6,532 nucleotides of DNA from assembly GCA_946481735.1 (NCBI GenBank), contig CAMLOU010000185.1:1-6532 (forward strand). Direction: 5' to 3'. Made by a program: the position numbers and the translations under genes. The notes under the pieces were generated by a model. That model was not told the DNA's origin, did not search any database, and worked only from the letters and a program-made list of their open reading frames with translations. Source of the stretch: an uncultured Cellvibrio sp. (GTDB lineage: Bacteria; Pseudomonadota; Gammaproteobacteria; Pseudomonadales; Cellvibrionaceae). This document shows, piece by piece, positions 1 to 4,769 of the stretch; the stretch's first letter is position 1; each line of letters starts with the position of its first letter.

Positions 1-12
1 CAAAAACACCCA

Positions 13-546
13 TCAATCTGCCGTACGACTTTCGTCATCGTCCATAAAATAATCTTCATCCGCTTCCGGTAGCGATTCCAGGGGTTCGTCAGCATCGCCA
101 TCCCAAGGCTTTTTATCCAGGGGATCGCGGCGTGCCAGCTCCGCCTCGTCAAAACCGTGGCCGCCCCCAATGTCATATTTCTCGGTCAAATCCCACTCTA
201 CCGGTTGATCGCCGCCGGGTTCCTTCGGTGACCGGGCACCGTCTTCTGCTATCAGGTTTTCCGGTGTTAAATCGTCACGGGTAGAATCATCATCCGGCGC
301 AGCGGCACCGGTTAATCCGGCTTCGCGCGCGCGTTCGGCGGCGCGATAATGTTGAACATCGGCAGGCTCCGGCGTATCACCCGCTCGGCTGGGACGCTCT
401 TCCTCTTCAAAATCCAGTTCATCCACTTCAGCGGGACGATTGTTGTCATCGAGCGATTGCGTCTGAATCTGTTGATCCTGTTTTTGTTGATCGATATCCT
501 GGTTCATTTCCTGACTCATACCATCGTTACGCATAGATTGCTTCAT
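13..546 (-). CDS. Small highly acidic hypothetical protein
   Basis: This 177-residue protein is extremely rich in Asp and Glu, has no membrane segment, signal peptide or cysteine, and looks largely disordered. The first 35 residues are Gln/Asp/Met-rich; the middle carries an acidic patch (ELDFEEEERPSR, about residues 43-54); the C-terminal third contains GGGHGFDEAELARRDPLDKKPW-type sequence, ending in an acidic tail. The order 'acidic EEERPSR, LIAEDGARSP, GFDEAELARRDPLD' resembles short acidic proteins of pseudomonads that carry unsupported names such as 'serine kinase/phosphatase' or 'HPr-related protein'. I see no kinase or HPr motif, so no function is assigned. The start at 546 is well supported because AGGAGG lies 6 nt upstream; internal Met codons 5, 10 and 14 lack such a site. 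It is divergent from the asmA-like gene. The gene is likely real; its function is unknown. Confidence 0.85.
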   Translation of the reverse strand: MKQSMRNDGMSQEMNQDIDQQKQDQQIQTQSLDDNNRPAEVDELDFEEEERPSRAGDTPEPADVQHYRAAERAREAGLTGAAAPDDDSTRDDLTPENLIAEDGARSPKEPGGDQPVEWDLTEKYDIGGGHGFDEAELARRDPLDKKPWDGDADEPLESLPEADEDYFMDDDESRTAD

Positions 547-552
547 GGTGAT

Positions 553-558
553 CCTCCT
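553..558 (-). promoter_or_regulatory. Strong ribosome binding site (AGGAGG) of the acidic protein gene
   Basis: The minus strand reads AGGAGG, then 6 nt, then ATG at 546-544. It is the only full Shine-Dalgarno match near the gene and fixes the start. It is clearly stronger than the sites in front of the other genes here, which suggests the acidic protein can be made at a high rate. Confidence 0.85.
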
Positions 559-572
559 GATTATTTCATCGC

Positions 573-601
573 GCTATATCAGTTGACGAACAGCGGGTTA
601 A
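573..601 (-). promoter_or_regulatory. Possible sigma-70-type promoter of the acidic protein gene
   Basis: On the minus strand, TTAACC (601-596; 4 of 6 consensus bases) is followed by a 17-nt spacer and TATAGC (578-573; 4 of 6). Transcription would begin near 566, giving a leader of about 20 nt that contains the AGGAGG site. The spacing is good but the hexamers are only moderate. A stress sigma factor reading the same -10 region is equally possible. Confidence 0.4.
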
Positions 602-758
602 ATAATTCCCGCCGCCTCACGTGCACTCACAGACTTTTGTCGTCCTCACGCCCAGCCTCACGATAGTCCCTTGAAATTACAGTGGATTCACGCGCGCCGC
701 GCGCTAACAGAGTGTGGTGTCGCACAGAGGCGCGCTGGCATTGTTGTCACCATGAAGC

Positions 759-798
759 TTGTCATCATGACGTCGCAAAACTGTCATCATTCGGCCAT
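759..798 (+). promoter_or_regulatory. Pho-box-like phased repeats upstream of asmA-like gene
   Basis: Seven-base half-sites spaced 11 bp apart read TTGTCAT (759), ACGTCGC (770), CTGTCAT (781) and CGGCCAT (792). The PhoB consensus is CTGTCAT or CTGTCAC repeated every 11 bp with A/T-rich 4-bp gaps. The third half-site is perfect and the first is 6 of 7; the second and fourth are weak (4 and 5 of 7). Part of the region also forms a short palindrome, GTCAT-C-ATGAC at 761-771, which could instead be another regulator's operator. The match is suggestive only. Confidence 0.3.
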
Positions 799-861
799 TC
801 GCATTTTTTCCCGGTGCTTTTTTTCGGTGCCTTTATTAAGGATCAAGGTTAAGGATCAGGC

Positions 862-865
862 GAGG
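862..865 (+). promoter_or_regulatory. Ribosome binding site of asmA-like gene
   Basis: GAGG lies only 4 nt before the ATG at 870, within an A/G-rich stretch that also includes AGG at 858-860. The spacing is short, but the following N-terminus (a basic stretch, then a membrane helix) is what AsmA proteins have, which supports this start. Confidence 0.55.
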
Positions 866-869
866 CAGT

Positions 870-2861
870 ATGTCTACCCATTTTCTGCGTCAACATAAAT
901 TTCTGGCAGCGCTCGGCCTTGTGGCCGGCGTGCTGTTGCTGGCGATTGTGCTGATCATTATTTTTTCCGAACCTATCGTCCGGTCACTCACAGAAAACCA
1001 GGGCAGCAAACGGCTCGGGCGCGAACTGGTTATCGCAGGTGAACTGGATATCGACTGGCATTTCACCCACACGGATGTTTATGCCGAAGCTATTCGCCTC
1101 GCTAATGCACCCGGTTACCCGGACGACAATATGGCGAGCATTGAAAGGCTGGAATTCAGTTTCAAGCCGCTGAAATTATTGCTGGGAAAATTGGAATTCG
1201 GCGATATTTTGTTAGTAAAGCCGCGCCTGATCCTCGAGAAAAAATCAGCTGATGAAAACAACTGGCAGTTTCCCGCACTCTCCACCGCCAACACCGCACA
1301 GGAAGCCGTCGAACCGGATGACCGTCACGATGTTCCGTTAATCGGTATGCTGGAATTGCGCGACGGCCAGGTCATTTATCGCGATCACATCAAAGGGCTT
1401 GCACTGGACCTGGCATTGGACACCGTGGTGGGTGAAGGCGGAGAAACCGAAAACACCGCAACCGACAGGCAATTTACCATCATCGGTACCGGCAGCATCC
1501 AGGACGAAGCATTTAAGTTGGAGGCGTCTGGTGAATCGCTCGAAACCCTGCGCGATTCAACGCGCGATTATCCGCTGACATTGCGGGTAACCATGGGCGA
1601 TACCGAGGTCGTGGTCGATGGAAAATTTCGCGATCCGATCAAGCTGACCGGTGTTGATGCCTCGCTGAATATATCGGGCAATAACATGGCGAATCTGTTT
1701 TATCTCACCGCTATTCCATTGCCACCCACACCACCTTATAGCCTCGCCGGCCAACTCACCAAAAAAGATGGGGTGTGGGGTTACGAAGATTTCAACGGTG
1801 AAGTCGGTGGCAGCGATCTTTCCGGCGATCTCACCTACGACACGCGCGGTGAACGCGGCTTTTTAAAAGCAAACCTGACTTCCAGGTTACTCGATAGTCA
1901 GGACCTCGGCGGTTTTATCGGTTTGCCGCCGTCCGGCGAAGCCGCTTCGCCGGAACAACAACAGGCGGCCGCCGAAAAAGAAGCGAGCCCAAATTTGATT
2001 CCCGATGTGCCTTTACGTGTTGAACGTTTGCGCGGCACGGATCTGGATGTCACCTTGCACGCAGCACGTATCGAAGCCCCCAACTTGCCCTTCAAAGGCA
2101 TGGATGTGCGTTTTGATTTGCAGGATGGCTTGTTAAAACTTGATCCCCTAAAAGTTGTGCTGGCCGACGGCACCATCGACGGCGTGATCGAAGTCGACGC
2201 CCAACAGGATGAGCCGCCGATGAAACTGGACCTCAACCTGCGTAACCTGAGCCTTGCCCAATTTTTTGCCGGCACCCGTTTTGCCGATACGACCGAAGGC
2301 GTGTTCGGTGGTCAGATTACCCTTGCCGGCCAGGGCACTTCACTCGCCGATGTATTGGCAGACAGTAACGGTGAGTTGGCGATTGTCATGGCCGACGGGA
2401 AAATCAGTTTGTTATTGATGGAAGCCTCGGATCTCGACATTGGCCAGGCGCTGCCACTGTTTCTTGGCCAGGATAAATCCACGCGCATTCGCTGCGGCCT
2501 TGCCGACTTTACGATGGAAGAAGGCTTGCTGACATCCGAGGTCGTGGTCCTGGATACCGAAGATTCTTTATTAGTCGGCAACATGACAATTGATATGGAA
2601 GACGAAGTCATCAATGCCAAGCTGGATGCAAAACCCAAGGACAACAGCTTGCTGGCGTTACGTGTACCGGTGGTGGTATCGGGCCGGTTAAAAGAACCGG
2701 ACGTTGGCCTGGATGCTGAACGCACCTTGTCGCGCGGCGCAGCCGCCGTGGCCTTGGGAACCCTTTTATCGCCTTTTGCGGCGATCCTGCCTTTTATCGA
2801 AAGCGGCGATGCCGAAAACACCAATTGCCGCGAATTGATCAACCGGAGTAGGTCGGATTAG
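870..2861 (+). CDS. AsmA family protein (YhjG-like), inner-membrane anchored
   Basis: This 663-residue protein has the AsmA layout. A short basic N-terminus is followed by one membrane helix (about residues 11-32). Next comes the AsmA N-terminal domain with the typical 'GRELVIAGELDIDW' and 'LLLGKLEFGDILLVKPRLILEK' beta segments (about 45-125). A long beta-rich periplasmic region follows, interrupted by a Gln/Ala/Glu-rich linker near 358-372, and then the C-terminal AsmA_2-like region ending in 'LLSPFAAILPFIESGDAENTNC'. That ending matches the YhjG branch of the family. AsmA-like proteins (TamB, YhdP, YdbH and others) are thought to form grooved bridges carrying phospholipids from the inner to the outer membrane; this role is known for relatives and only inferred here. 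The length is close to the family norm of about 600-700. The only cysteines are C542 and C653, both periplasmic. The last residues and stop codon lie inside a REP-like repeat. Confidence 0.92.
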   Translation: MSTHFLRQHKFLAALGLVAGVLLLAIVLIIIFSEPIVRSLTENQGSKRLGRELVIAGELDIDWHFTHTDVYAEAIRLANAPGYPDDNMASIERLEFSFKPLKLLLGKLEFGDILLVKPRLILEKKSADENNWQFPALSTANTAQEAVEPDDRHDVPLIGMLELRDGQVIYRDHIKGLALDLALDTVVGEGGETENTATDRQFTIIGTGSIQDEAFKLEASGESLETLRDSTRDYPLTLRVTMGDTEVVVDGKFRDPIKLTGVDASLNISGNNMANLFYLTAIPLPPTPPYSLAGQLTKKDGVWGYEDFNGEVGGSDLSGDLTYDTRGERGFLKANLTSRLLDSQDLGGFIGLPPSGEAASPEQQQAAAEKEASPNLIPDVPLRVERLRGTDLDVTLHAARIEAPNLPFKGMDVRFDLQDGLLKLDPLKVVLADGTIDGVIEVDAQQDEPPMKLDLNLRNLSLAQFFAGTRFADTTEGVFGGQITLAGQGTSLADVLADSNGELAIVMADGKISLLLMEASDLDIGQALPLFLGQDKSTRIRCGLADFTMEEGLLTSEVVVLDTEDSLLVGNMTIDMEDEVINAKLDAKPKDNSLLALRVPVVVSGRLKEPDVGLDAERTLSRGAAAVALGTLLSPFAAILPFIESGDAENTNCRELINRSRSD

Positions 2862-2945
2862 CGCAAGCGTAATCCGACATAAATCTTCACAAACACTTTT
2901 TTATAAACAGGATTGTCGGATTACGCTTGCGCTAATCCGACCTAC
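2848..2945. repeat. Inverted pair of REP-like units (32-bp arms, 34-bp spacer)
   Basis: The arm at 2848-2879 is the exact reverse complement of the arm at 2914-2945 over 32 bases. Each arm is itself a hairpin: GTCGGATTA and TAATCCGAC flank a short CGCAAGCG core. Each arm carries a terminal GTAGG/CCTAC extension on one side only. An imperfect palindromic unit with an asymmetric tail, arranged as an inverted pair, is the usual form of REP doublets (BIMEs) at gene ends in gammaproteobacteria. The pair could fold into one very long stem in RNA, which could protect the asmA transcript 3' end or stop transcription, although no T-tract follows. The first unit overlaps the end of asmA and contains its stop codon. 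Confidence 0.85.
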
Positions 2946-2970
2946 GAAATTCTTATTGAACATTCATGGC

Positions 2971-3006
2971 GTAGGGTTGGGTTGGCTTGGCTGCATTAAC
3001 CCGACC
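2971..3006. repeat. Degenerate REP-like hairpin of a second type
   Basis: GTAGGGTTGGGTT opens the element and AACCCGACC closes it. GGTTGGGTT (2975-2983) pairs with AACCCGACC (2998-3006) with a single G-T wobble, leaving a 14-nt loop. The GTAGG start and the palindromic outline recall the neighbouring REP-like units, but the stem sequence is different (GGTTGGGTT instead of GTCGGATTA). It is probably a decayed member of a related family, lying 25 bp after the intact doublet. Confidence 0.5.
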
Positions 3007-3016
3007 AGCAATTTGA

Positions 3017-3031
3017 GCACCAAATAAGTTC
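3017..3031 (+). promoter_or_regulatory. Possible NtrC enhancer site
   Basis: GCACC-N5-AGTTC matches the NtrC palindrome (GCACC-N5-GGTGC) perfectly in one half and 3 of 5 in the other. It is centred about 140 bp upstream of the predicted transcription start, where NtrC enhancers often lie. A second related TCACC-GTGC motif follows at 3030-3038. The site is weak alone; its place upstream of IHF and sigma-54 sites is what makes it plausible. Confidence 0.35.
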
Positions 3032-3105
3032 ACCGTGCTTTTATTTAGGGCGAAACTTGTTTTGTTCCCGCGATACCTGCCGCCAAATACGCGGCGAAAC
3101 CGGTC

Positions 3106-3118
3106 TAATTCCTTGATT
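3106..3118 (-). promoter_or_regulatory. Putative IHF binding site
   Basis: The minus strand reads AATCAAGGAATTA, an exact match to the IHF consensus WATCAANNNNTTR. Its centre is about 50 bp upstream of the predicted start, between the possible NtrC site and the -24/-12 promoter. IHF bends DNA at this location in many sigma-54 promoters to bring the activator to the polymerase. Confidence 0.6.
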
Positions 3119-3136
3119 CTTCATGAAACCTCACTC

Positions 3137-3152
3137 TGGCATAAGCATTGCT
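3137..3152 (+). promoter_or_regulatory. Sigma-54 (RpoN) promoter of the narK-kinase operon
   Basis: TGGCATAAGCATTGCT matches the sigma-54 consensus TGGCAC-N5-TTGCW at 10 of 11 defined positions; the only mismatch is T for C in the -24 element. The invariant GG (3138-3139) and GC (3150-3151) are separated by the required 10 nt. Transcription should start near 3163. Nitrate-assimilation operons of related bacteria are commonly transcribed by sigma-54 with NtrC, so the element agrees with the downstream transporter. Confidence 0.85.
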
Positions 3153-3163
3153 AAATCAAAAAC

Positions 3164-3218
3164 GCCACACAAGAGCGCACAATATGAAATCCATCATCCC
3201 TTGCGCTCATTTTGTGGC
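3164..3218 (+). promoter_or_regulatory. Leader stem-loop of the narK mRNA
   Basis: GCCACA (3164-3169) pairs with TGTGGC (3213-3218), AA (3171-3172) with TT (3211-3212), and AGCGCA (3174-3179) with TGCGCT (3202-3207). This gives a stem of about 14 bp with small bulges and a 22-nt apical loop. The stem begins at the predicted 5' end of the transcript. No T-tract follows, so it is not an intrinsic terminator as drawn. The loop contains a start codon (3184) and sequence complementary to the narK translation start. I did not find the double hexaloop bound by ANTAR proteins such as NasT/NasR. Confidence 0.55.
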
Positions 3219-3240
3219 AAAAATCGTGACCCAAATTTGA
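3184..3240 (+). CDS. Possible 18-codon leader ORF upstream of narK
   Basis: An ATG in the apical loop of the leader hairpin opens an 18-codon frame, MKSIIPCAHFVAKIVTQI, ending with TGA at 3238-3240, 46 nt before narK. The only candidate ribosome binding site is a weak GAG at 3173-3175, inside the hairpin stem. If translated, ribosomes would open the hairpin and strip its loop sequence from the narK start region. A frame this short can occur by chance, and no conserved peptide is recognised. Confidence 0.25.
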   Translation: MKSIIPCAHFVAKIVTQI

Positions 3241-3274
3241 ACACCGGCCGACGCCGTCCGCCGACTTGCCCAAT

Positions 3275-3277
3275 GGA
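3275..3277 (+). promoter_or_regulatory. Weak ribosome binding site of narK
   Basis: GGA, within ATGGATGATG, sits 9 nt before the ATG at 3287. It is the best Shine-Dalgarno candidate and is weak. It lies inside GGATGATG (3275-3282), which can pair with CATCATCC at 3192-3199 in the leader loop, so access to it may be regulated. Confidence 0.4.
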
Positions 3278-3286
3278 TGATGTTTC

Positions 3287-4762
3287 ATGAGCTCCGCTAA
3301 ATTGAATCTGCTCGACCTGTCGCAACCTTCCATCCGCATTCTGCATTTGTCCTGGTTTGCGTTTTTCCTGACCTTCATGATCTGGTTCAACCTGGCGCCG
3401 CTCAAGCCGTTGATCATGGAAGCCTTTGCCATGACAGAAGCGCAGTGGAAAGCCTTATTGATCATGAACATTGCGCTGACGATTCCGGCACGGATTGTGA
3501 TCGGCATCCTGGTGGATAAATTCGGGCCGCGCGCCATTTACAGTGGCTTATTGGTCGCGTCCGGATTGTTATGTCTGGCATTTGCCAGTGCACAATCCTT
3601 TGAACAACTGGCCCTGTTTCGTTTCCTGTTGGGGTTTGTCGGCGCAGGTTTTGTCATCGGTATTCGTCTGGTGGGTGAATGGTTTCCTGCACGGCAGGTG
3701 GGTCTGGCGGAAGGCATTTATGGCGGTTGGGGTAATTTCGGTGCGGCAGCAGCTGCTTTTCTGGTGCCGCTGTTAGCCTTGACGATCTTCGGTGGCCAAT
3801 TCGGTTGGCGTTATGCCATCGGCACCACCGGCGTGCTCGCCATGCTCTTTGGTGGATTTTTTTATTACGCCGCGCGCAACACCCCCAAGGGCTCCACCTA
3901 TTTCAAACCCAAAAAATCCGGCGGCCTGGAAGTCACCAGCAAAAAAGATTTCTGGTTTTATGTGGCGATGAATGTACCCATGTATGTTGTACTGGCGATC
4001 CTCGCCTGGAAATTATCGCCCCATGAATTGGGCTTATTAAGTTACACCACCAGTTATGTGCTCTACGGTGTTTTGCTGGCGTTATTTTTATTTCAATTTT
4101 CACAAATTTATCGCGTCAATAAAGACATGCTGAAAAACGGCGCGCCGCAGCACGATAAATACGAATTCAAACAAGTGGCGATTTTAAACTGGGCGTACTT
4201 TGTGACCTTCGGTTCCGAGTTGGCCGTAGTGTCGGTATTGCCCGCGTTTTTTCTGGAAACCTTTACCGATTTATCATTGGCGCAGGCAAGTATGCTGGGT
4301 GGTTCGTTTGCCATTATGAATCTGGTGGCGCGCCCCGGTGGCGGTTGGTTCAGTGACCGCTTCGGGCGCCGCCGCTCCATGTCGATTATCCTCGCCGGTG
4401 TTGCGGTTGGTTATTTATTGATGTCACAAATCACCGCCACCTGGCCGTTATTTTTTGCGTTCGCGGCGGTAATTATTTGTTCGCTGTTTGTGCAAGCCGG
4501 TTGCGGCGCAGTGTTTGCGATGGTGCCTTTGGTCAAGCGGCGTATGACGGGCCAGATTGCAGGCATGACCGGCGCTTACGGTAATGTGGGTGGCGTAACT
4601 TTTTTAACTGTGTACAGTTTTGTGGATATCGGCACCTTCTTTTTGATCATCACCGCTACCGCGATTACCGTGCTCGGGTTTGTGCAATTTTTAAAAGAAC
4701 CGCAAGGACATATGACGGAAGTAATGGCGGATGGCAGTGTGCAGCAGATTGAATTGACCTAA
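3287..4762 (+). CDS. NarK/NasA-type nitrate or nitrite transporter (MFS, NNP family)
   Basis: This 491-residue inner-membrane protein belongs to the nitrate/nitrite porter family of the major facilitator superfamily. It probably imports nitrate for assimilation. Visible family marks include the helix-1 region '[17 protein letters not shown]' and R69 in helix 2 ([17 protein letters not shown]). The two glycine-rich nitrate signatures are GGWGNFG (146-152) and GAYGNVGG (429-436), and R349 lies in '[18 protein letters not shown]'. R69 and R349 probably correspond to the substrate-binding arginines of E. coli NarK (R89, R305). Two extra hydrophobic segments (about 222-244 and 250-276) are inserted between the usual helices 6 and 7, giving about 14 membrane segments. 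The sigma-54 promoter upstream and the kinase-phosphatase 7 bp downstream place it in a nitrate-assimilation operon like P. aeruginosa PA1783-PA1782. Direction and nitrate-versus-nitrite preference cannot be told from sequence. Confidence 0.92.
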   Translation: MSSAKLNLLDLSQPSIRILHLSWFAFFLTFMIWFNLAPLKPLIMEAFAMTEAQWKALLIMNIALTIPARIVIGILVDKFGPRAIYSGLLVASGLLCLAFASAQSFEQLALFRFLLGFVGAGFVIGIRLVGEWFPARQVGLAEGIYGGWGNFGAAAAAFLVPLLALTIFGGQFGWRYAIGTTGVLAMLFGGFFYYAARNTPKGSTYFKPKKSGGLEVTSKKDFWFYVAMNVPMYVVLAILAWKLSPHELGLLSYTTSYVLYGVLLALFLFQFSQIYRVNKDMLKNGAPQHDKYEFKQVAILNWAYFVTFGSELAVVSVLPAFFLETFTDLSLAQASMLGGSFAIMNLVARPGGGWFSDRFGRRRSMSIILAGVAVGYLLMSQITATWPLFFAFAAVIICSLFVQAGCGAVFAMVPLVKRRMTGQIAGMTGAYGNVGGVTFLTVYSFVDIGTFFLIITATAITVLGFVQFLKEPQGHMTEVMADGSVQQIELT

Positions 4763-4769
4763 GCAACTT

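Larger units (their letters stand above)
547..869. other. Divergent intergenic region between the acidic protein gene and asmA-like gene
   Basis: This 323-bp stretch has no supportable gene. Short open frames crossing it have no ribosome binding site and no recognisable protein. It contains the likely promoter and ribosome binding site of the minus-strand gene (573-601, 553-558). It also holds three CCTCACG words (616-622, 644-650, 656-662), a GC-rich alternating CG block (691-704), and a run of TGTCAT repeats (744-798) upstream of asmA. No convincing -35/-10 pair for asmA was found; TATTAA at 834-839 is a possible -10 without a matching -35. Confidence 0.7.
2862..3286. other. asmA-narK intergenic region: repeats plus sigma-54 control region and leader
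   Basis: These 425 bp have no large gene. From left to right they hold the rest of the REP-like doublet (to 2945), a degenerate second hairpin repeat (2971-3006), a possible NtrC site (3017-3031), a small GCCGC/GCGGC inverted repeat (3079-3095), an IHF consensus (3106-3118), a sigma-54 promoter (3137-3152) and a leader of about 124 nt with a stem-loop and a short upstream ORF. A 128-codon reverse-strand frame starting in narK and running back to 3151 is judged to be a shadow. Confidence 0.75.

Noticed and set aside
691..704. Alternating CG block as a terminator hairpin or Z-DNA element
   Set aside because: The arms are only 5 bp around a single central base, too tight to form a hairpin, and there is no T-tract; composition alone does not support a function.
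736..751. TGGCATTGTTGTCACC as a sigma-54 promoter for asmA
   Set aside because: The -24 part fits, but the invariant GC at the -12 position is absent at the required 10-nt distance.
671..898. Plus-strand 75-codon frame overlapping the asmA start
   Set aside because: It has no ribosome binding site or recognisable protein features, overlaps the well-supported asmA start in another frame, and lies across likely regulatory repeats.
2848..2945. CRISPR array or insertion sequence ends
   Set aside because: There are only two units, in inverted rather than direct orientation, each internally palindromic, with no transposase and no repeat-spacer periodicity. REP-like units explain them better.
3249..3264. 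GC-rich CGGC/GCCG hairpins as an intrinsic terminator or ANTAR antiterminator in the narK leader
   Set aside because: The stems are only 3-5 bp, no T-tract follows, and the loops do not fit the hexaloop pattern (A at position 1, G at position 4) bound by ANTAR proteins.
3151..3537. Reverse-strand 128-codon frame across the narK leader and 5' end
   Set aside because: It lies mostly antisense to narK coding sequence, has basic, Met-rich composition without domain features, and covers the sigma-54 -12 element; it is a shadow frame.
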